Source: Oceanobacillus luteolus
Lineage (GTDB): Bacteria > Bacillota > Bacilli > Bacillales > Amphibacillaceae
Direction: 5' to 3'
Assembly (NCBI RefSeq): GCF_023715655.1
Contig: NZ_JAMBON010000012.1
Coordinates: forward strand, 1-64,000
Length of the DNA stretch: 64,000 nt
Shown here: positions 7,871-17,737 of the stretch, piece after piece
Layout: each line of letters begins with the position of its first letter
Position numbering within the stretch: the stretch's first letter is position 1
Notes under the pieces: generated by a model
Told to the model about the DNA's origin: nothing
Databases searched by the model: none
The model's input: only the letters and a program-made list of their open reading frames with translations
Program-made: the position numbers and the translations under genes

Positions 7871-9046
7871 TTATTCCCCTTCTAAAAACTGCAGTTCCGG
7901 CATCCATTGTGACATATGCTTCTTGATTTCACTGTAATGATTAGAAGCTCCAGCCAACTCTTCATTACTTAACGTATACATCGGTACGACTTCATAATCG
8001 GACCAATTTGAACGAAATTTTACATATGTTGGCAACAGAGTAGGTGAATGGATTTCAATCTCTTCCTTATCACCAAATGTTGTTTTCTTTACGGTGAAAG
8101 TAAAGATTCCTCCAATACGCTGATAAAGAGTTTGTTGATTAGATAGAAAATTTCCTAGACTATAAATGACAAGAGTCTCATTTCCTTCCTCACCTTCTAT
8201 CCAGTCAGCAGGCTGTAATACATGAGGGTGATGCCCAATCACTGCATGTACACCCTGATCTGCTGCGAATTGTACAAGGGATTTTTGAAAGTCATTCGGT
8301 AACCGCTCATATTCATTACCGAAATGTAGACTCATTATAATAACATCGGCTGCTTCCTTTGCTCTGGCAATCTCTTCTTCCATATTTGCTTTATCGATTA
8401 TGTTCACCAAATAATCCTTACCTTTAGGCACTGGTATGCCATTTGTTCCGTATGTATAAGCTAGTAAAGCTACTGAAATGCCTTCATCTGTTTCAATGAT
8501 ACGTAAGTCTTGGCAATCCTCTTCATCTTTGTAAGCACCGACGTATGTTATACCAAGTTGCTCCCAATGGCGAATGGCTTGCTGGATAACAGCTTCCCCA
8601 CGATCTAACGTATGGTTGTTTGCCAAGTTAACTGCGTTCACACCAACCTCTTTCAAAGCAGCTCCTATTTCCACTGGGCTATTGAATGTCGGATAAGAAG
8701 ATAAGCCAAACTCCTCTCCCCCAATCATCGACTCTTGATTTGCAATCGTAATTGTTGCCGCACTTAAATAAGGTTTTACCTTCTCCAGCATAGGGGTAAA
8801 GTTATAACCACTTCCTGTCCACGCATCAATATATACTGGTTGATGAATCAAAACATCGCCTATGGAAGATATAGTGATTTCTTTCACTGACCGCACGGGG
8901 ATTGATGCTTTTTCGACTATACGATTTTCCTTTATTACGACTGATTCATCGGTACCTATCAATTCTGTAGTTGACGTCCCGCAAGAAGTCAGCAAACTAA
9001 TGAAACAAAAAACAAGCGAAACGTGAAATACAGTGAGCTTTTTCAT
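7871..9046 (-). CDS. CapA-family lipoprotein (PGA_cap, metallophosphatase-like fold)
   Basis: A 391-residue lipoprotein with signal ending LLTSCGTS (Cys about residue 22). The CapA domain spans about 55-310: SIGDVLIH at its start, NLANNHTLDRG in the centre, then MSLHFGNEY and IGHHPHVLQP with conserved His. CapA proteins belong to a calcineurin-like metallophosphatase fold and include poly-gamma-glutamate capsule factors, but many orphans exist. No capB, capC or capE is nearby, so a capsule role cannot be claimed. The ATG at 9046 follows GGGAAG about ten bases upstream. Confidence 0.85.
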   Translation of the reverse strand: MKKLTVFHVSLVFCFISLLTSCGTSTTELIGTDESVVIKENRIVEKASIPVRSVKEITISSIGDVLIHQPVYIDAWTGSGYNFTPMLEKVKPYLSAATITIANQESMIGGEEFGLSSYPTFNSPVEIGAALKEVGVNAVNLANNHTLDRGEAVIQQAIRHWEQLGITYVGAYKDEEDCQDLRIIETDEGISVALLAYTYGTNGIPVPKGKDYLVNIIDKANMEEEIARAKEAADVIIMSLHFGNEYERLPNDFQKSLVQFAADQGVHAVIGHHPHVLQPADWIEGEEGNETLVIYSLGNFLSNQQTLYQRIGGIFTFTVKKTTFGDKEEIEIHSPTLLPTYVKFRSNWSDYEVVPMYTLSNEELAGASNHYSEIKKHMSQWMPELQFLEGE

Positions 9047-9323
9047 GTCTTCTTCCCCATCTCTTCCCTTTTGTTCTCTGCACGACTAATATTATTTTAC
9101 TGCTAATAAATCATTCGCTCAATAGATTCTTAAAATTAACAAACTTTAAAGAAACTTTACACGCATAATGGTACACTGGACAAAACTGGTTATAGTATAA
9201 TAACAGATAGAGATAAAACGAAACTTCATTCCATGTATGTTTTACTGAAGTTTATACCCTTGTTTTTTTGGAAAGACTTAAATGAAGCCCACAAAACGTG
9301 TTAGAGGTGATGGAGGAATCGTT

Positions 9324-9515
9324 GTGAAACGTTATTTGTCCGGCATTTTAATTGGAATAAGCGCAGTCATTATCATCGTTGGAAACATGATGGATATTTA
9401 CTGGGGTGGAATTGCAGCATGGGGGATTGCATTTATATTATTGATACTCGCTGCTTATTTCACAAAATATATTCCTAATGAAGAAAAAAAGAAAACGAAA
9501 ACCAATCAGCGTTAA
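9324..9515 (+). CDS. small two-helix membrane protein
   Basis: A 63-residue protein with two hydrophobic segments (about 4-22 and 27-47) and a basic Lys-rich C-terminal tail. The GTG at 9324 is preferred because GGAGG precedes it by seven bases; upstream in-frame codons lie before that site. A TATAAT sequence at 9196-9201 could be its -10 element, with no convincing -35. Divergent from capA and convergent with the trehalose operon. I do not recognise a family. Confidence 0.65.
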   Translation: MKRYLSGILIGISAVIIIVGNMMDIYWGGIAAWGIAFILLILAAYFTKYIPNEEKKKTKTNQR

Positions 9516-9529
9516 TGGATCAGGACGAA

Positions 9530-9566
9530 AAACCCGAGCGAAGGCATGTGCTTCTCTCGGGTTTAT
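9530..9566. terminator. bidirectional terminator
   Basis: AAACCCGAG (9530-9538) and CTCGGGTTT (9556-9564) followed by a T-rich tract, serving the small membrane protein gene and, from the other side, the trehalose operon. Confidence 0.75.
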
Positions 9567-9569
9567 TTA

Positions 9570-11237
9570 TTACTTAATATAATAAACAACTGATTCATAG
9601 GGACGAAGTTTTAATTGCTCCAATCTCTCACTAGAATCATTATAATTCGATAGTAACAGTTTAGGATTGGCAAATTGTTTATCAACTTGAAGATCGACTG
9701 TTACCTCTTCTTCAAAAAAGTTACTTACGACAAGGATTCGTTCATCCTGCCAATTACGGGAATACGCAAAGACCTGTGGATGTTCAAGGAACAGCGGCTC
9801 GTAGTCGCCGTATGTGATGATGTCATACTGCTTCCGTAGCTCAATCAATTTTTTATAATGATAGAATACAGAATCCTCATCAGCAAGAGCCTCTTCCACA
9901 TTAATCTTTTTATAATTATCCGCTACATTTATCCACGGATTCCCAGCTGTAAATCCTGCATGCTCATCAGCTGACCATTGCATCGGAGTTCTTGCATTAT
10001 CTCTAGACTTTTGCATTAAAATCTTCATAATTTCAGGTTCAGACAAGCCTTTTTCCTGCAAGATATGATACGCATTCAGTGATTCCACATCACGATAATC
10101 TTCGATAGATGAGAAATTAGGGTTCGTCATCCCAATCTCTTCACCTTGGTAAATGTACGGAGTTCCTTTTAGAAAATGCAAGGTTGTAGCCAGCATTTTC
10201 GCTGATAATTCCCGATATTCTCCTTCTGAACCGAAGCGTGATACGACTCGTGGTTGATCATGGTTACACCAGAATAATGCATTCCAACCTCCACCTTCAT
10301 GCATACCGATTTGCCAATCAGACAGAATTTGCTTCAATTCAAGGAAATCAAAAGGAGCATACGTCCATTTCTCTCCGTTCGGATAATCGACTTTCATATG
10401 ATGGAAGTTGAACGTCATAGACAGCTCCTGACGCTCAGGTTGGGTATAACGGACACAATTATCTAAAGTTGTAGACGACATTTCTCCTACTGTAAGCATA
10501 TCGTATTCTGAAAATACCTCTTGGTTCATCATATGCAAATACTCATGAATACGTGGACCATCTGTATATTGACTGCGTCCATCCCCTTTAGGATCTGGAT
10601 CATCCTGGAAGTCTTGCTTTTTGGAAATGAGGTTGATTACATCCAATCGGAAACCATCAATCCCTTTTTCCGCCCAGAAACGCATCAATTCAAATACTTT
10701 TTCCCTTACCTCTGGATTTTCCCAGTTCAAATCCGCCTGAGTCTTATCGAATAGATGCAAATAGTACTGTCCAGTTGCTTCATCCCATTCCCATGCATTA
10801 CCACCAAACTTCGATTGCCATTGATTCGGCTCTCTCCCGTCAATCGGGTCTTTCCAAATATAGAAATCACGGTATGGATTGTCCTTTGAAGTCCGGGATT
10901 TCTTAAACCATTCATGGTCGGTCGAGGTGTGATTCACAACCAAATCCATAATCAATTTCATCCCCCGCTGATGTGTATCATGCAGCAGTTCATCAAAATC
11001 ATCCATCGTTCCATATAAAGGATCAATGGAATAATAATCACTGATGTCATATCCATTATCTTTTTGAGGAGATTGGTATACTGGTGTTAACCATAAGACA
11101 TCGACCCCAAGCTTTTGCAAGTAATCCAATTTTTTGCGGATTCCTTGTAAATCACCTGTACCTTTTCCCGTGGTATCCATAAAGCTTTTCGGGTAAATTT
11201 GATAAACGACCGATTTTTTCCACCAAGGTTCGTGCAT
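9570..11237 (-). CDS. treA: phospho-alpha-(1,1)-glucosidase (trehalose-6-phosphate hydrolase)
   Basis: A 555-residue GH13 enzyme splitting trehalose 6-phosphate into glucose and glucose 6-phosphate in the cytoplasm. Family motifs: WWKKSVVYQIYPKSF at the N-terminus, DLVVNHTS, nucleophile Asp in GFRLDVINLIS, acid/base Glu in TVGEMSS, and NHDQPR with the transition-state Asp. Length is normal for TreA/TreC. It lies 18 bp downstream of the PTS permease gene, so the two form one operon, and that pairing decides for trehalose 6-phosphate over an oligo-1,6-glucosidase. GGAG precedes the ATG. The usual treR repressor gene is not adjacent. Confidence 0.88.
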   Translation of the reverse strand: MHEPWWKKSVVYQIYPKSFMDTTGKGTGDLQGIRKKLDYLQKLGVDVLWLTPVYQSPQKDNGYDISDYYSIDPLYGTMDDFDELLHDTHQRGMKLIMDLVVNHTSTDHEWFKKSRTSKDNPYRDFYIWKDPIDGREPNQWQSKFGGNAWEWDEATGQYYLHLFDKTQADLNWENPEVREKVFELMRFWAEKGIDGFRLDVINLISKKQDFQDDPDPKGDGRSQYTDGPRIHEYLHMMNQEVFSEYDMLTVGEMSSTTLDNCVRYTQPERQELSMTFNFHHMKVDYPNGEKWTYAPFDFLELKQILSDWQIGMHEGGGWNALFWCNHDQPRVVSRFGSEGEYRELSAKMLATTLHFLKGTPYIYQGEEIGMTNPNFSSIEDYRDVESLNAYHILQEKGLSEPEIMKILMQKSRDNARTPMQWSADEHAGFTAGNPWINVADNYKKINVEEALADEDSVFYHYKKLIELRKQYDIITYGDYEPLFLEHPQVFAYSRNWQDERILVVSNFFEEEVTVDLQVDKQFANPKLLLSNYNDSSERLEQLKLRPYESVVYYIK

Positions 11238-11255
11238 CGTATCACTACTCCAATC

Positions 11256-13187
11256 TTAATTCGTATTCATTTTCCGTTTAGCGATTAAGTAAGTCAATAC
11301 AAACGGTACTACAATTACAATTGCCATACCGATCAAGAAGCTTATCCATCCTCCTGGAATGATTGAAAGAATACCTGGCAGACCACCGATTCCAATTGAA
11401 GTTGCCTGTACACTTTGGAGGGTGATGAATGCCCCGGCAATTGCAGAACCAATAATTGCTGCAAAGAATGGATAACGATATGGTAAGTTTACCCCGAACA
11501 TTGCCGGTTCAGTGATTCCCAGCCAAGCAGAAACTCCCGAAGTTCCTGATAATCCTTTTAATTTTTCCTCTTTTGCAACGACCATCATTGCAAAGGCTGC
11601 TGCCCCCTGTGCGATATTGGATAATGCCAATATCGGCCATAGGAATGTAGATCCCGTCGAACCAATCAATTGTAAGTCTACTGCCAGGAAAGTATGATGC
11701 ATTCCTGTAATAACGAGCGGTGCATAAATCGCCCCATAAATTAGTCCACCGATAAGTGGTACAGCATTGAAGGTTGCAACAAGCGCATCTGTAATCCAGT
11801 TTCCAATTGTAAATGTGATCGGGCCAATGAACAGGAATGTCAGGAATCCTGTGACCAAGATAGCTACTGGAGCAACAATCAGTAATTGAAGTGAGTCCGG
11901 CACTCTTTTCCTCAAGGCTAGTTCCAACTTGGCTAATATCCAAGAAGCGAATAAAACAGGCAGAACTTGGCCTTGATAACCGATTTTATTGATTTCCAAT
12001 CCGAATAGATTCCATGTCGGTACTTCACCTTTTTCAAGCGCTTCCCCATATGCCCATGCATTCAACAGGTCCGGATGAACCATGACAAGTCCAATGACGA
12101 CACCAAATAACGGATTTCCGCCAAAGCGTTTTACTGCAGACCAACCGATTAAAGCAGGCAAGAAGGTGAACGCAGTATTGGCAATGATATGGATCATATC
12201 AGCAAGGCCTGCCCATTGTGGATACATCTCGATAACCGGAAGCGAGTCCTTACCAAAAATGCCAGGGTTCGCTAAGATATTGTTGATCCCCATCAATAGA
12301 CCGGCAGTGATAATCGCTGGCAATATCGGGATAAAGATATCTGCCAAGACTTTAATTCCGCGCTGCAATGCATTTTGCTTTTGGCCACTCGCAGCTTTTA
12401 CATCCTCTTTTGTCGCTTCGCTGATATCGGTTTCATTAACCATGGACTGATATACTTTATCGACAGTACCTTGCCCGATAACAACTTGATATTGACCATT
12501 CGCTGAAAAGACACCTTTTACAATATCCATCTTTTCCAGCGCCTCTTTATCTACCTTATCATCGTCAGCCAAAGCGAACCGCAGACGGGTCACACAGTGG
12601 GTAGCCGCTCGAATGTTATCCTCGCCACCAACCGCTTGTACAATTGCCTTCGCTTCCTTACTATAAGGCTGATCACTTGTACTCTTTTCTTCTGAAGCAG
12701 AATTCGAATTTTGATCTGATTCTCCTTGATTCAATGTCGCTGTCAATAACAGGGATTCTCCAGCTGTCACTTCCGCTTCAGACGTTTTTTCCAACTTAGA
12801 GACCATATCACCATTTGTGATAATGATAGGCGTAATCGTACTTGCCGCTTTTTCGGCAATGAAATCCAAGTCGAAGCTGATTAATTTGTCACCTTGCTTG
12901 ACCTCGTCACCTTGTGAAACATGAACTTCAAATCCTTCTCCATTTAAATTCACGGTCTCCAGTCCAACATGAATTAAGATTTCCAAGCCTGAGTCTGTTT
13001 TCAAACCAATGGCATGCTTGGTTGGGAATGCCAAAATAACAGTAGCATGAAATGGAGCCCTTACTTCACCAATGGTTGGGTCAACCGCAATACCATCCCC
13101 CATCATTTTTCCAGAAAACGTAGGATCTGGTACCTCTTCTAAGGGGACAACCCTTCCTGTTAAGGGTGCAAAAATTTTATCTCCCAT
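11256..13187 (-). CDS. treP: trehalose PTS permease, IIA-IIB-IIC fusion
   Basis: A 643-residue phosphotransferase transporter that imports and phosphorylates trehalose. Domain order is IIA (about 1-150, active His in EILIHVGLET), a Ser/Glu-rich linker (about 155-175), IIB (about 180-255, active Cys in THCVTRLRF) and a polytopic glucose-family IIC (about 280-640, with GITEPAMFGVN). TreP of B. subtilis is IIB-IIC only and borrows IIA, so the N-terminal IIA is notable. The ATG at 13187 follows AAGGAGG by eight bases; an upstream ATG precedes the ribosome binding site. Substrate is inferred from the phosphotrehalase next to it. Confidence 0.85.
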   Translation of the reverse strand: MGDKIFAPLTGRVVPLEEVPDPTFSGKMMGDGIAVDPTIGEVRAPFHATVILAFPTKHAIGLKTDSGLEILIHVGLETVNLNGEGFEVHVSQGDEVKQGDKLISFDLDFIAEKAASTITPIIITNGDMVSKLEKTSEAEVTAGESLLLTATLNQGESDQNSNSASEEKSTSDQPYSKEAKAIVQAVGGEDNIRAATHCVTRLRFALADDDKVDKEALEKMDIVKGVFSANGQYQVVIGQGTVDKVYQSMVNETDISEATKEDVKAASGQKQNALQRGIKVLADIFIPILPAIITAGLLMGINNILANPGIFGKDSLPVIEMYPQWAGLADMIHIIANTAFTFLPALIGWSAVKRFGGNPLFGVVIGLVMVHPDLLNAWAYGEALEKGEVPTWNLFGLEINKIGYQGQVLPVLFASWILAKLELALRKRVPDSLQLLIVAPVAILVTGFLTFLFIGPITFTIGNWITDALVATFNAVPLIGGLIYGAIYAPLVITGMHHTFLAVDLQLIGSTGSTFLWPILALSNIAQGAAAFAMMVVAKEEKLKGLSGTSGVSAWLGITEPAMFGVNLPYRYPFFAAIIGSAIAGAFITLQSVQATSIGIGGLPGILSIIPGGWISFLIGMAIVIVVPFVLTYLIAKRKMNTN

Positions 13188-13317
13188 AGGATAAACCTCC
13201 TTCAATAATTCAGTCTGTAAGACTATGTAGTATCTTTGGTGTGTGTGAAGTTATATTCCCTATAGCATTTTCCTTCAGACACCTGAAATAAACACTTGGC
13301 GCCTAATATAATATATC

Positions 13318-13352
13318 AAAAAAAACCATATGAGTCTCCCATATGGTTTTTT
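13318..13352 (-). terminator. terminator of typA
   Basis: A-run plus ACCATATG and CATATGGT arms followed by T7, forming a symmetric bidirectional terminator between typA and the trehalose operon. Confidence 0.8.
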
Positions 13353-13374
13353 TAACGTATTGGATAGCATTTAT

Positions 13375-15189
13375 TTATTTTTTTGCTGCTTTTTCTCTTT
13401 CGTTCTTGTTCAAGATTTTCTTCCGTAAACGGACTGATTCAGGAGTCACTTCACAATACTCATCATCGTTCAAGTATTGGAGAGCTTCTTCAAGAGACAT
13501 TCTTCTCGATTTACGGATTGTTGTTGTATTGTCCTTGTTCGCTGAACGAATGTTGGTCAAATGTTTCTCTTTCGTAATATTAACCGTCAGATCGTTATCC
13601 CGGTTATGTTCCCCAATAATCATACCAGCGTATACTTCCAGACCTGGATCAACAAAAATAGTTCCTCGATCTTCAAGGTGCAGAATACTATAGGTAGATA
13701 CTTTACCTTTTTCCAACGCAACGAGAACTCCTTGACGTCTGCCGCCAACTTGTCCTTTCACGATCGGCTCGTAAGCTTCAAATGTGTGGTTCAGGATTCC
13801 ATAGCCGCTTGTTTGTGACATAAATTCAGTCGTATAACCAAGTAGCCCACGGGATGGAACTTTAAACTCAATCCGAACTTGTCCATTCCCAAAGTTCACC
13901 ATATCGAGCATTTCACCTTTTCTTGCCCCAAGTGACTCCATTATCGCTCCGGTATACTCTTCTGGAATATCAACCTGTACTCTTTCTATCGGCTCACATT
14001 TTACTCCATCGATTTCTTTAATGATGACTTCTGGCTTCGAAAGCTGTAATTCATAACCTTCTCTGCGCATATTTTCAATTAAAATCGATAAGTGTAGCTC
14101 ACCACGTCCAGAGACGACCCACGCATCCGGAGAGTCAGTTGGATCTACTCGCAGACTGACGTCCGTTTCCAATTCCTTCATAAGACGCTCTTCAATTTTC
14201 CTTGAAGTGATATACTTTCCTTCTTTACCTGCAAATGGGCTATTGTTTACAAGAAATGTCATTCGAAGTGTTGGTTCATCAATTCGCAGCCAAGGAAGTG
14301 CTTCTGGATGTTCTTTTGGACAAACCGTTTCCCCAATATTAAGGTCCTCTAAGCCAGATACAGCAACAATCTCTCCAGCATGAGCCTCATCAATTTCAAT
14401 TCGTTTTAATCCGAGGAAGCCAAATAGCTTCGTAATACGGAAATTCTTTTGAGTCCCATCTTTCTTTATTACAACCACTTGCTGACCGACATGAATTTTT
14501 CCTCTCGCAACCCGACCTACACCAATTCTTCCAACATAGTCATTATAATCAAGCAATGTCACTTGGAATTGAAGAGGTTCATCACGATTATCTATTGGAG
14601 CAGGGATATGCTTCATAATCATTTCAAAAATAGGATCCATTGTCTCCTGTTGGTCATCCGGTGTTAAACCTGAAGTACCGTTGAGGGCAGAGGCATATAC
14701 TACCGGAAACTCTAATTGGTCATCATCCGCACCTAACTCGATAAATAAATCAAGTACTTCATCGACCACTTCTTCCGGCCTTGCATTCGGTCGATCGACT
14801 TTATTCAATACAACGATAGGACGTAATTTTTGTTCCAAAGCCTTCTTCAATACGAATCTTGTCTGAGGCATTGTTCCTTCATAAGCATCGACAACAAGTG
14901 CTACACCGTCCACCATTTTCATAATCCGTTCCACTTCACCACCGAAGTCCGCGTGCCCCGGTGTATCAAGTATATTAATTGTTGCATCTTTATATTTTAC
15001 CGCTGTATTCTTGGCTAAAATAGTAATACCACGTTCACGCTCAATATCACCAGAGTCCATCGCACGGTCGTGCACATTTTCGTTCTCTCGGAAAGTCCCT
15101 GAGTATTTTAACAGCTGATCAACCATTGTCGTTTTCCCATGATCAACGTGTGCAATAATCGCAATATTACGTATGTCTTCTCTTCGCAT
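13375..15189 (-). CDS. typA: ribosome-associated GTPase TypA/BipA
   Basis: A 604-residue translational GTPase of normal length. The G domain has G1 [10 protein letters not shown]3 [11 protein letters not shown] and G4 NKVDRP; domain II, EF-G-like domains III and V and the TypA-specific C-terminal domain ([25 protein letters not shown]) follow. TypA binds the 70S ribosome and helps 50S assembly, especially in the cold and under stress. The ATG at 15189 is preferred because the in-frame ATG at 15207 overlaps the GAGGAG ribosome binding site. Confidence 0.95.
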   Translation of the reverse strand: MRREDIRNIAIIAHVDHGKTTMVDQLLKYSGTFRENENVHDRAMDSGDIERERGITILAKNTAVKYKDATINILDTPGHADFGGEVERIMKMVDGVALVVDAYEGTMPQTRFVLKKALEQKLRPIVVLNKVDRPNARPEEVVDEVLDLFIELGADDDQLEFPVVYASALNGTSGLTPDDQQETMDPIFEMIMKHIPAPIDNRDEPLQFQVTLLDYNDYVGRIGVGRVARGKIHVGQQVVVIKKDGTQKNFRITKLFGFLGLKRIEIDEAHAGEIVAVSGLEDLNIGETVCPKEHPEALPWLRIDEPTLRMTFLVNNSPFAGKEGKYITSRKIEERLMKELETDVSLRVDPTDSPDAWVVSGRGELHLSILIENMRREGYELQLSKPEVIIKEIDGVKCEPIERVQVDIPEEYTGAIMESLGARKGEMLDMVNFGNGQVRIEFKVPSRGLLGYTTEFMSQTSGYGILNHTFEAYEPIVKGQVGGRRQGVLVALEKGKVSTYSILHLEDRGTIFVDPGLEVYAGMIIGEHNRDNDLTVNITKEKHLTNIRSANKDNTTTIRKSRRMSLEEALQYLNDDEYCEVTPESVRLRKKILNKNEREKAAKK

Positions 15190-15290
15190 AAATTTTACGC
15201 TCCTCATTATTAGGGATAAGTCAAGCCATAATTATACCATAATATTTTCCCCTCGTATATAATCTATCCCTTTCCCTCTTTTTAAAACAC

Positions 15291-15319
15291 AAAAAACCGG
15301 GATAAGAAACAATCCCGGT
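15291..15319 (-). terminator. terminator of the cssRS-like operon
   Basis: ACCGGGAT (15296-15303) and ATCCCGGT (15312-15319) followed on the minus strand by TTTTTT. Confidence 0.8.
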
Positions 15320-15325
15320 ATTATA

Positions 15326-16687
15326 TTACAATTTTTCCTTTAATTTCTTATTTTTATTTTCATAAAAAGTGATGGTGAATCTTGCCCCCCCCAAACGGGC
15401 AGAACGGTCGACAGAAATTTTACCATTCGACTGCTCGATAATTGCTCTAGCAATGGCTAAGCCGAGACCTGTTTCACCGCTTTTACCTTTAATGAAGCGA
15501 TGGAAAATATGTGGGATGAGCTCCTCATCTACCCCTTCCCCATCATCTTCAATGGTGATGATCGTCTTTTTAGCCTCTGTGTATGCATGGACAAATATCT
15601 GACTTTCTGCATGGCGGATTCCATTTAATACAATATTAGAAAGGGCACGCAACAATTTCTCTTCATCCGCATACAAAGTGATGTTATCCTCTACTTTTTT
15701 CTCGAGTGTTATATTACTTTCATTCAACAAAGGGATGACTCGATCAATGACTGAATCAATCATGACATTCCCCGAGAGTTTTACAGGTTCGTATGCTTTC
15801 TCAGTATCAAGCTTGGCCAATAAGATCATTTCATTGATGATGACCTTCAACCGCTTTACTTCTTCCACCATCGTCTCGAGACCTTTATCCCTATCTTCTC
15901 CTTCAAAGATTCCATCTTTAATCCCCTCGGCATAACCCTGGATCGACATGAGGGGTGTTTTCAGCTCGTGACTCGCATTTTGGAAAAATACTTGCTGTGA
16001 CTTCATATAACGCTGTAATTCCTTCGCCATTTCATAAACGCTTTGTTCCACTTCTTTTATTTCCCCAGTTGCTTTTATCCTCTCCATATCATCAAATTGA
16101 CGCTTTTCGATCTTTTTCAATTGGTGTTGCAATAATGTCAGTGGCGTAACTAGTTTGTTCGTTAAATAATAACTGAGCCAAATGGCAAGTAATGCACCGA
16201 TAAGGAATATCAAAAAGAGCCTGGAGAAGAAGTTTTGCTGTACCGCATGTAAGTCAGTCATTGGAGTAAGCAGAACCAACTCAATACCGAGTATATCTGG
16301 GCTGAAGAGAATCCGGGAGGTTACGAAACGATCACTCCCTAACTGCCACATCGTTTCTTTTGGATTTGCAAAGTTATTCTCTTTAATAAACCCTGCAACC
16401 ACCGCATTCGACATAGTCGAGAATAATACCTTATCTTGGTGACGATCATAAAGGATCAATTGGAGCTCTTGTTCATTCAAAAATTGGTTGAAATCCTGGA
16501 TATCTCTTGAAGTTCCATATTGTTCGGTCAAGAAACTGACAAGAAGTTCACCCGTTTCCTCCAATTGCCTTCGCTCATCCTGTACAAGTATTTCTAAAAT
16601 CAATGAATAAATTAAGTAACCTGTCACTGTTAAAACAACGAGCAGAAGGCCAGTAAATGCCAATGTTAGTTGTGATCTTAGTTTCAT
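15326..16687 (-). CDS. cssS: sensor histidine kinase, CssS-like (secretion stress)
   Basis: A 453-residue sensor kinase. Transmembrane segments at about 8-32 and 155-177 flank an extracellular loop of about 120 residues; HAMP follows, then His240 in QNASHELKTP, and ATPase motifs DDGEGVDEE and GETGLGLAIA. It is separated by two bases from the upstream regulator. In B. subtilis CssS senses misfolded secreted protein and induces htrA and htrB, and cssRS lies divergent from htrB. The same arrangement occurs here with the serine protease at 17738, which is the main support for the name. Confidence 0.85.
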   Translation of the reverse strand: MKLRSQLTLAFTGLLLVVLTVTGYLIYSLILEILVQDERRQLEETGELLVSFLTEQYGTSRDIQDFNQFLNEQELQLILYDRHQDKVLFSTMSNAVVAGFIKENNFANPKETMWQLGSDRFVTSRILFSPDILGIELVLLTPMTDLHAVQQNFFSRLFLIFLIGALLAIWLSYYLTNKLVTPLTLLQHQLKKIEKRQFDDMERIKATGEIKEVEQSVYEMAKELQRYMKSQQVFFQNASHELKTPLMSIQGYAEGIKDGIFEGEDRDKGLETMVEEVKRLKVIINEMILLAKLDTEKAYEPVKLSGNVMIDSVIDRVIPLLNESNITLEKKVEDNITLYADEEKLLRALSNIVLNGIRHAESQIFVHAYTEAKKTIITIEDDGEGVDEELIPHIFHRFIKGKSGETGLGLAIARAIIEQSNGKISVDRSARLGGARFTITFYENKNKKLKEKL

Positions 16688-16689
16688 CT

Positions 16690-17376
16690 TTACTCCTCAT
16701 CTTTTCGTAAACGATAACCAAATCCCCATACCGTTTCAAGAGGGATATCGGGCAATTTCTTCCGGATACGCTTCACTAGATCATCGACTGCCCGATCACT
16801 TCCAAAATAATCGTTGCCCCAAATATTTAAAAGCAACTCCTCTCGGGAAAATGCCCGATTTGGGTTTTGGGCAAGCAACAGAAGCATATCGTATTCTTTC
16901 GTAGTCACTTCAAATTCTTCACCTTTCCAGAAAATACGCCGTTCATCGAGATAAATCAGAAGTTCTCCAACCTTCATCCGTTCGAGGTTTTGCTGCTTAG
17001 TTTGTCTTTGTGGTACCGTCCTTTTAAACAATCTCTTTACCCGAGCGACAAGTTCTCTAGGACTAAAAGGTTTTGTTAAATAATCATCTCCACCTAATTC
17101 AAGACCGAGGATTTTATCGATTTCATCATCTTTTGCTGAGATAATGATAATTGGCACTTCACTTTCCGCCCGAATCCGTTTACAGAATTCATATCCATCC
17201 ATACCCGGCAACATAATATCAAGAATCCACATATCCGGCGGGTTGTTTTCCCAAACTTCCCAGCCTTCTTCACCTGAAGCAACAACCGTCACTTCATAAC
17301 CTTCTTTTTCTAAATAAGCCCGTACGATATTTTGGATATTTTTATCATCTTCAACTAATCCAATTTTGTAGCCCAT
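16690..17376 (-). CDS. cssR: response regulator, CssR-like
   Basis: A 228-residue OmpR-family regulator with receiver Asp53 in WILDIMLPGMD, TKPF, and a winged helix ending WGNDYFGSDRAVDDLVKRI...GFGYR, which is close to the remembered CssR C-terminus. I set the start at 17376, where the receiver domain begins directly (MGYKIGLVEDD) with AAAGGTG upstream; in-frame ATGs at 17412 and 17397 would add short tails. Divergent from the HtrA/HtrB protease gene, with an unusual 360-bp intergenic region between them. Confidence 0.85.
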   Translation of the reverse strand: MGYKIGLVEDDKNIQNIVRAYLEKEGYEVTVVASGEEGWEVWENNPPDMWILDIMLPGMDGYEFCKRIRAESEVPIIIISAKDDEIDKILGLELGGDDYLTKPFSPRELVARVKRLFKRTVPQRQTKQQNLERMKVGELLIYLDERRIFWKGEEFEVTTKEYDMLLLLAQNPNRAFSREELLLNIWGNDYFGSDRAVDDLVKRIRKKLPDIPLETVWGFGYRLRKDEE

Positions 17377-17526
17377 GCCTGTCACCTTTTTCTTCATGAT
17401 ACTTAATTCCATTTTTACATAGAAAGTACGAAGATTACACTAAAAAGTTTCAAAAAGACGATTCTCCACATTTTTTCCACATTTACTCCAAACCTATTCC
17501 TTTTCTCATGGGTAGAATAAGAAATG

Positions 17527-17690
17527 TAAGGAAGTGACTCTCAATTAGTTGATACCTTCTTCCTTATAACTTCCCCCTTAATTAGTTATTCAGGAAGGTA
17601 AGATGCAAATTTCATCCCATTTGTTTTTACCTTCTAGGAGTTGCTGCTGTAAAAATTTCTTTTCAGCAGCTCCTCTGTTTTTTTCTTATA
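17527..17690 (+). promoter_or_regulatory. structured leader with alternative stems and terminator-like hairpin before htrB
   Basis: Three stems can be read on the plus strand: TAAGGAAG (17527-17534) with CTTCCTTA (17559-17566); GAAGGTAA (17594-17601) with TTACCTTC (17627-17634); and a GC-rich hairpin, AGGAG..GCTGCTG (17636-17649) with CAGCAGCTCCT (17664-17674), followed by a run of T. GAAGGTA can instead pair with the upstream TACCTTC (17553-17559), so the stems are partly exclusive. The layout resembles an attenuator or a small terminated RNA. No promoter for it is convincing. Confidence 0.45.
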
Positions 17691-17708
17691 CTTTTTGAAT
17701 TCTATCGA

Positions 17709-17714
17709 TATAAT
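17709..17714 (+). promoter_or_regulatory. -10 element of htrB
   Basis: TATAAT 24 bp ahead of the protease start codon and downstream of the terminator-like hairpin. The -35 position (TTATAC, 17686-17691) is weak, which fits a promoter needing an activator such as CssR. Confidence 0.45.
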
Positions 17715-17737
17715 AATGAAGTGAAAGGGTGAATGAC

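Noticed and set aside
7871-9046. Poly-gamma-glutamate capsule operon
   Set aside because: Only a CapA-like gene is present; capB, capC and capE are missing, so no capsule function is claimed.
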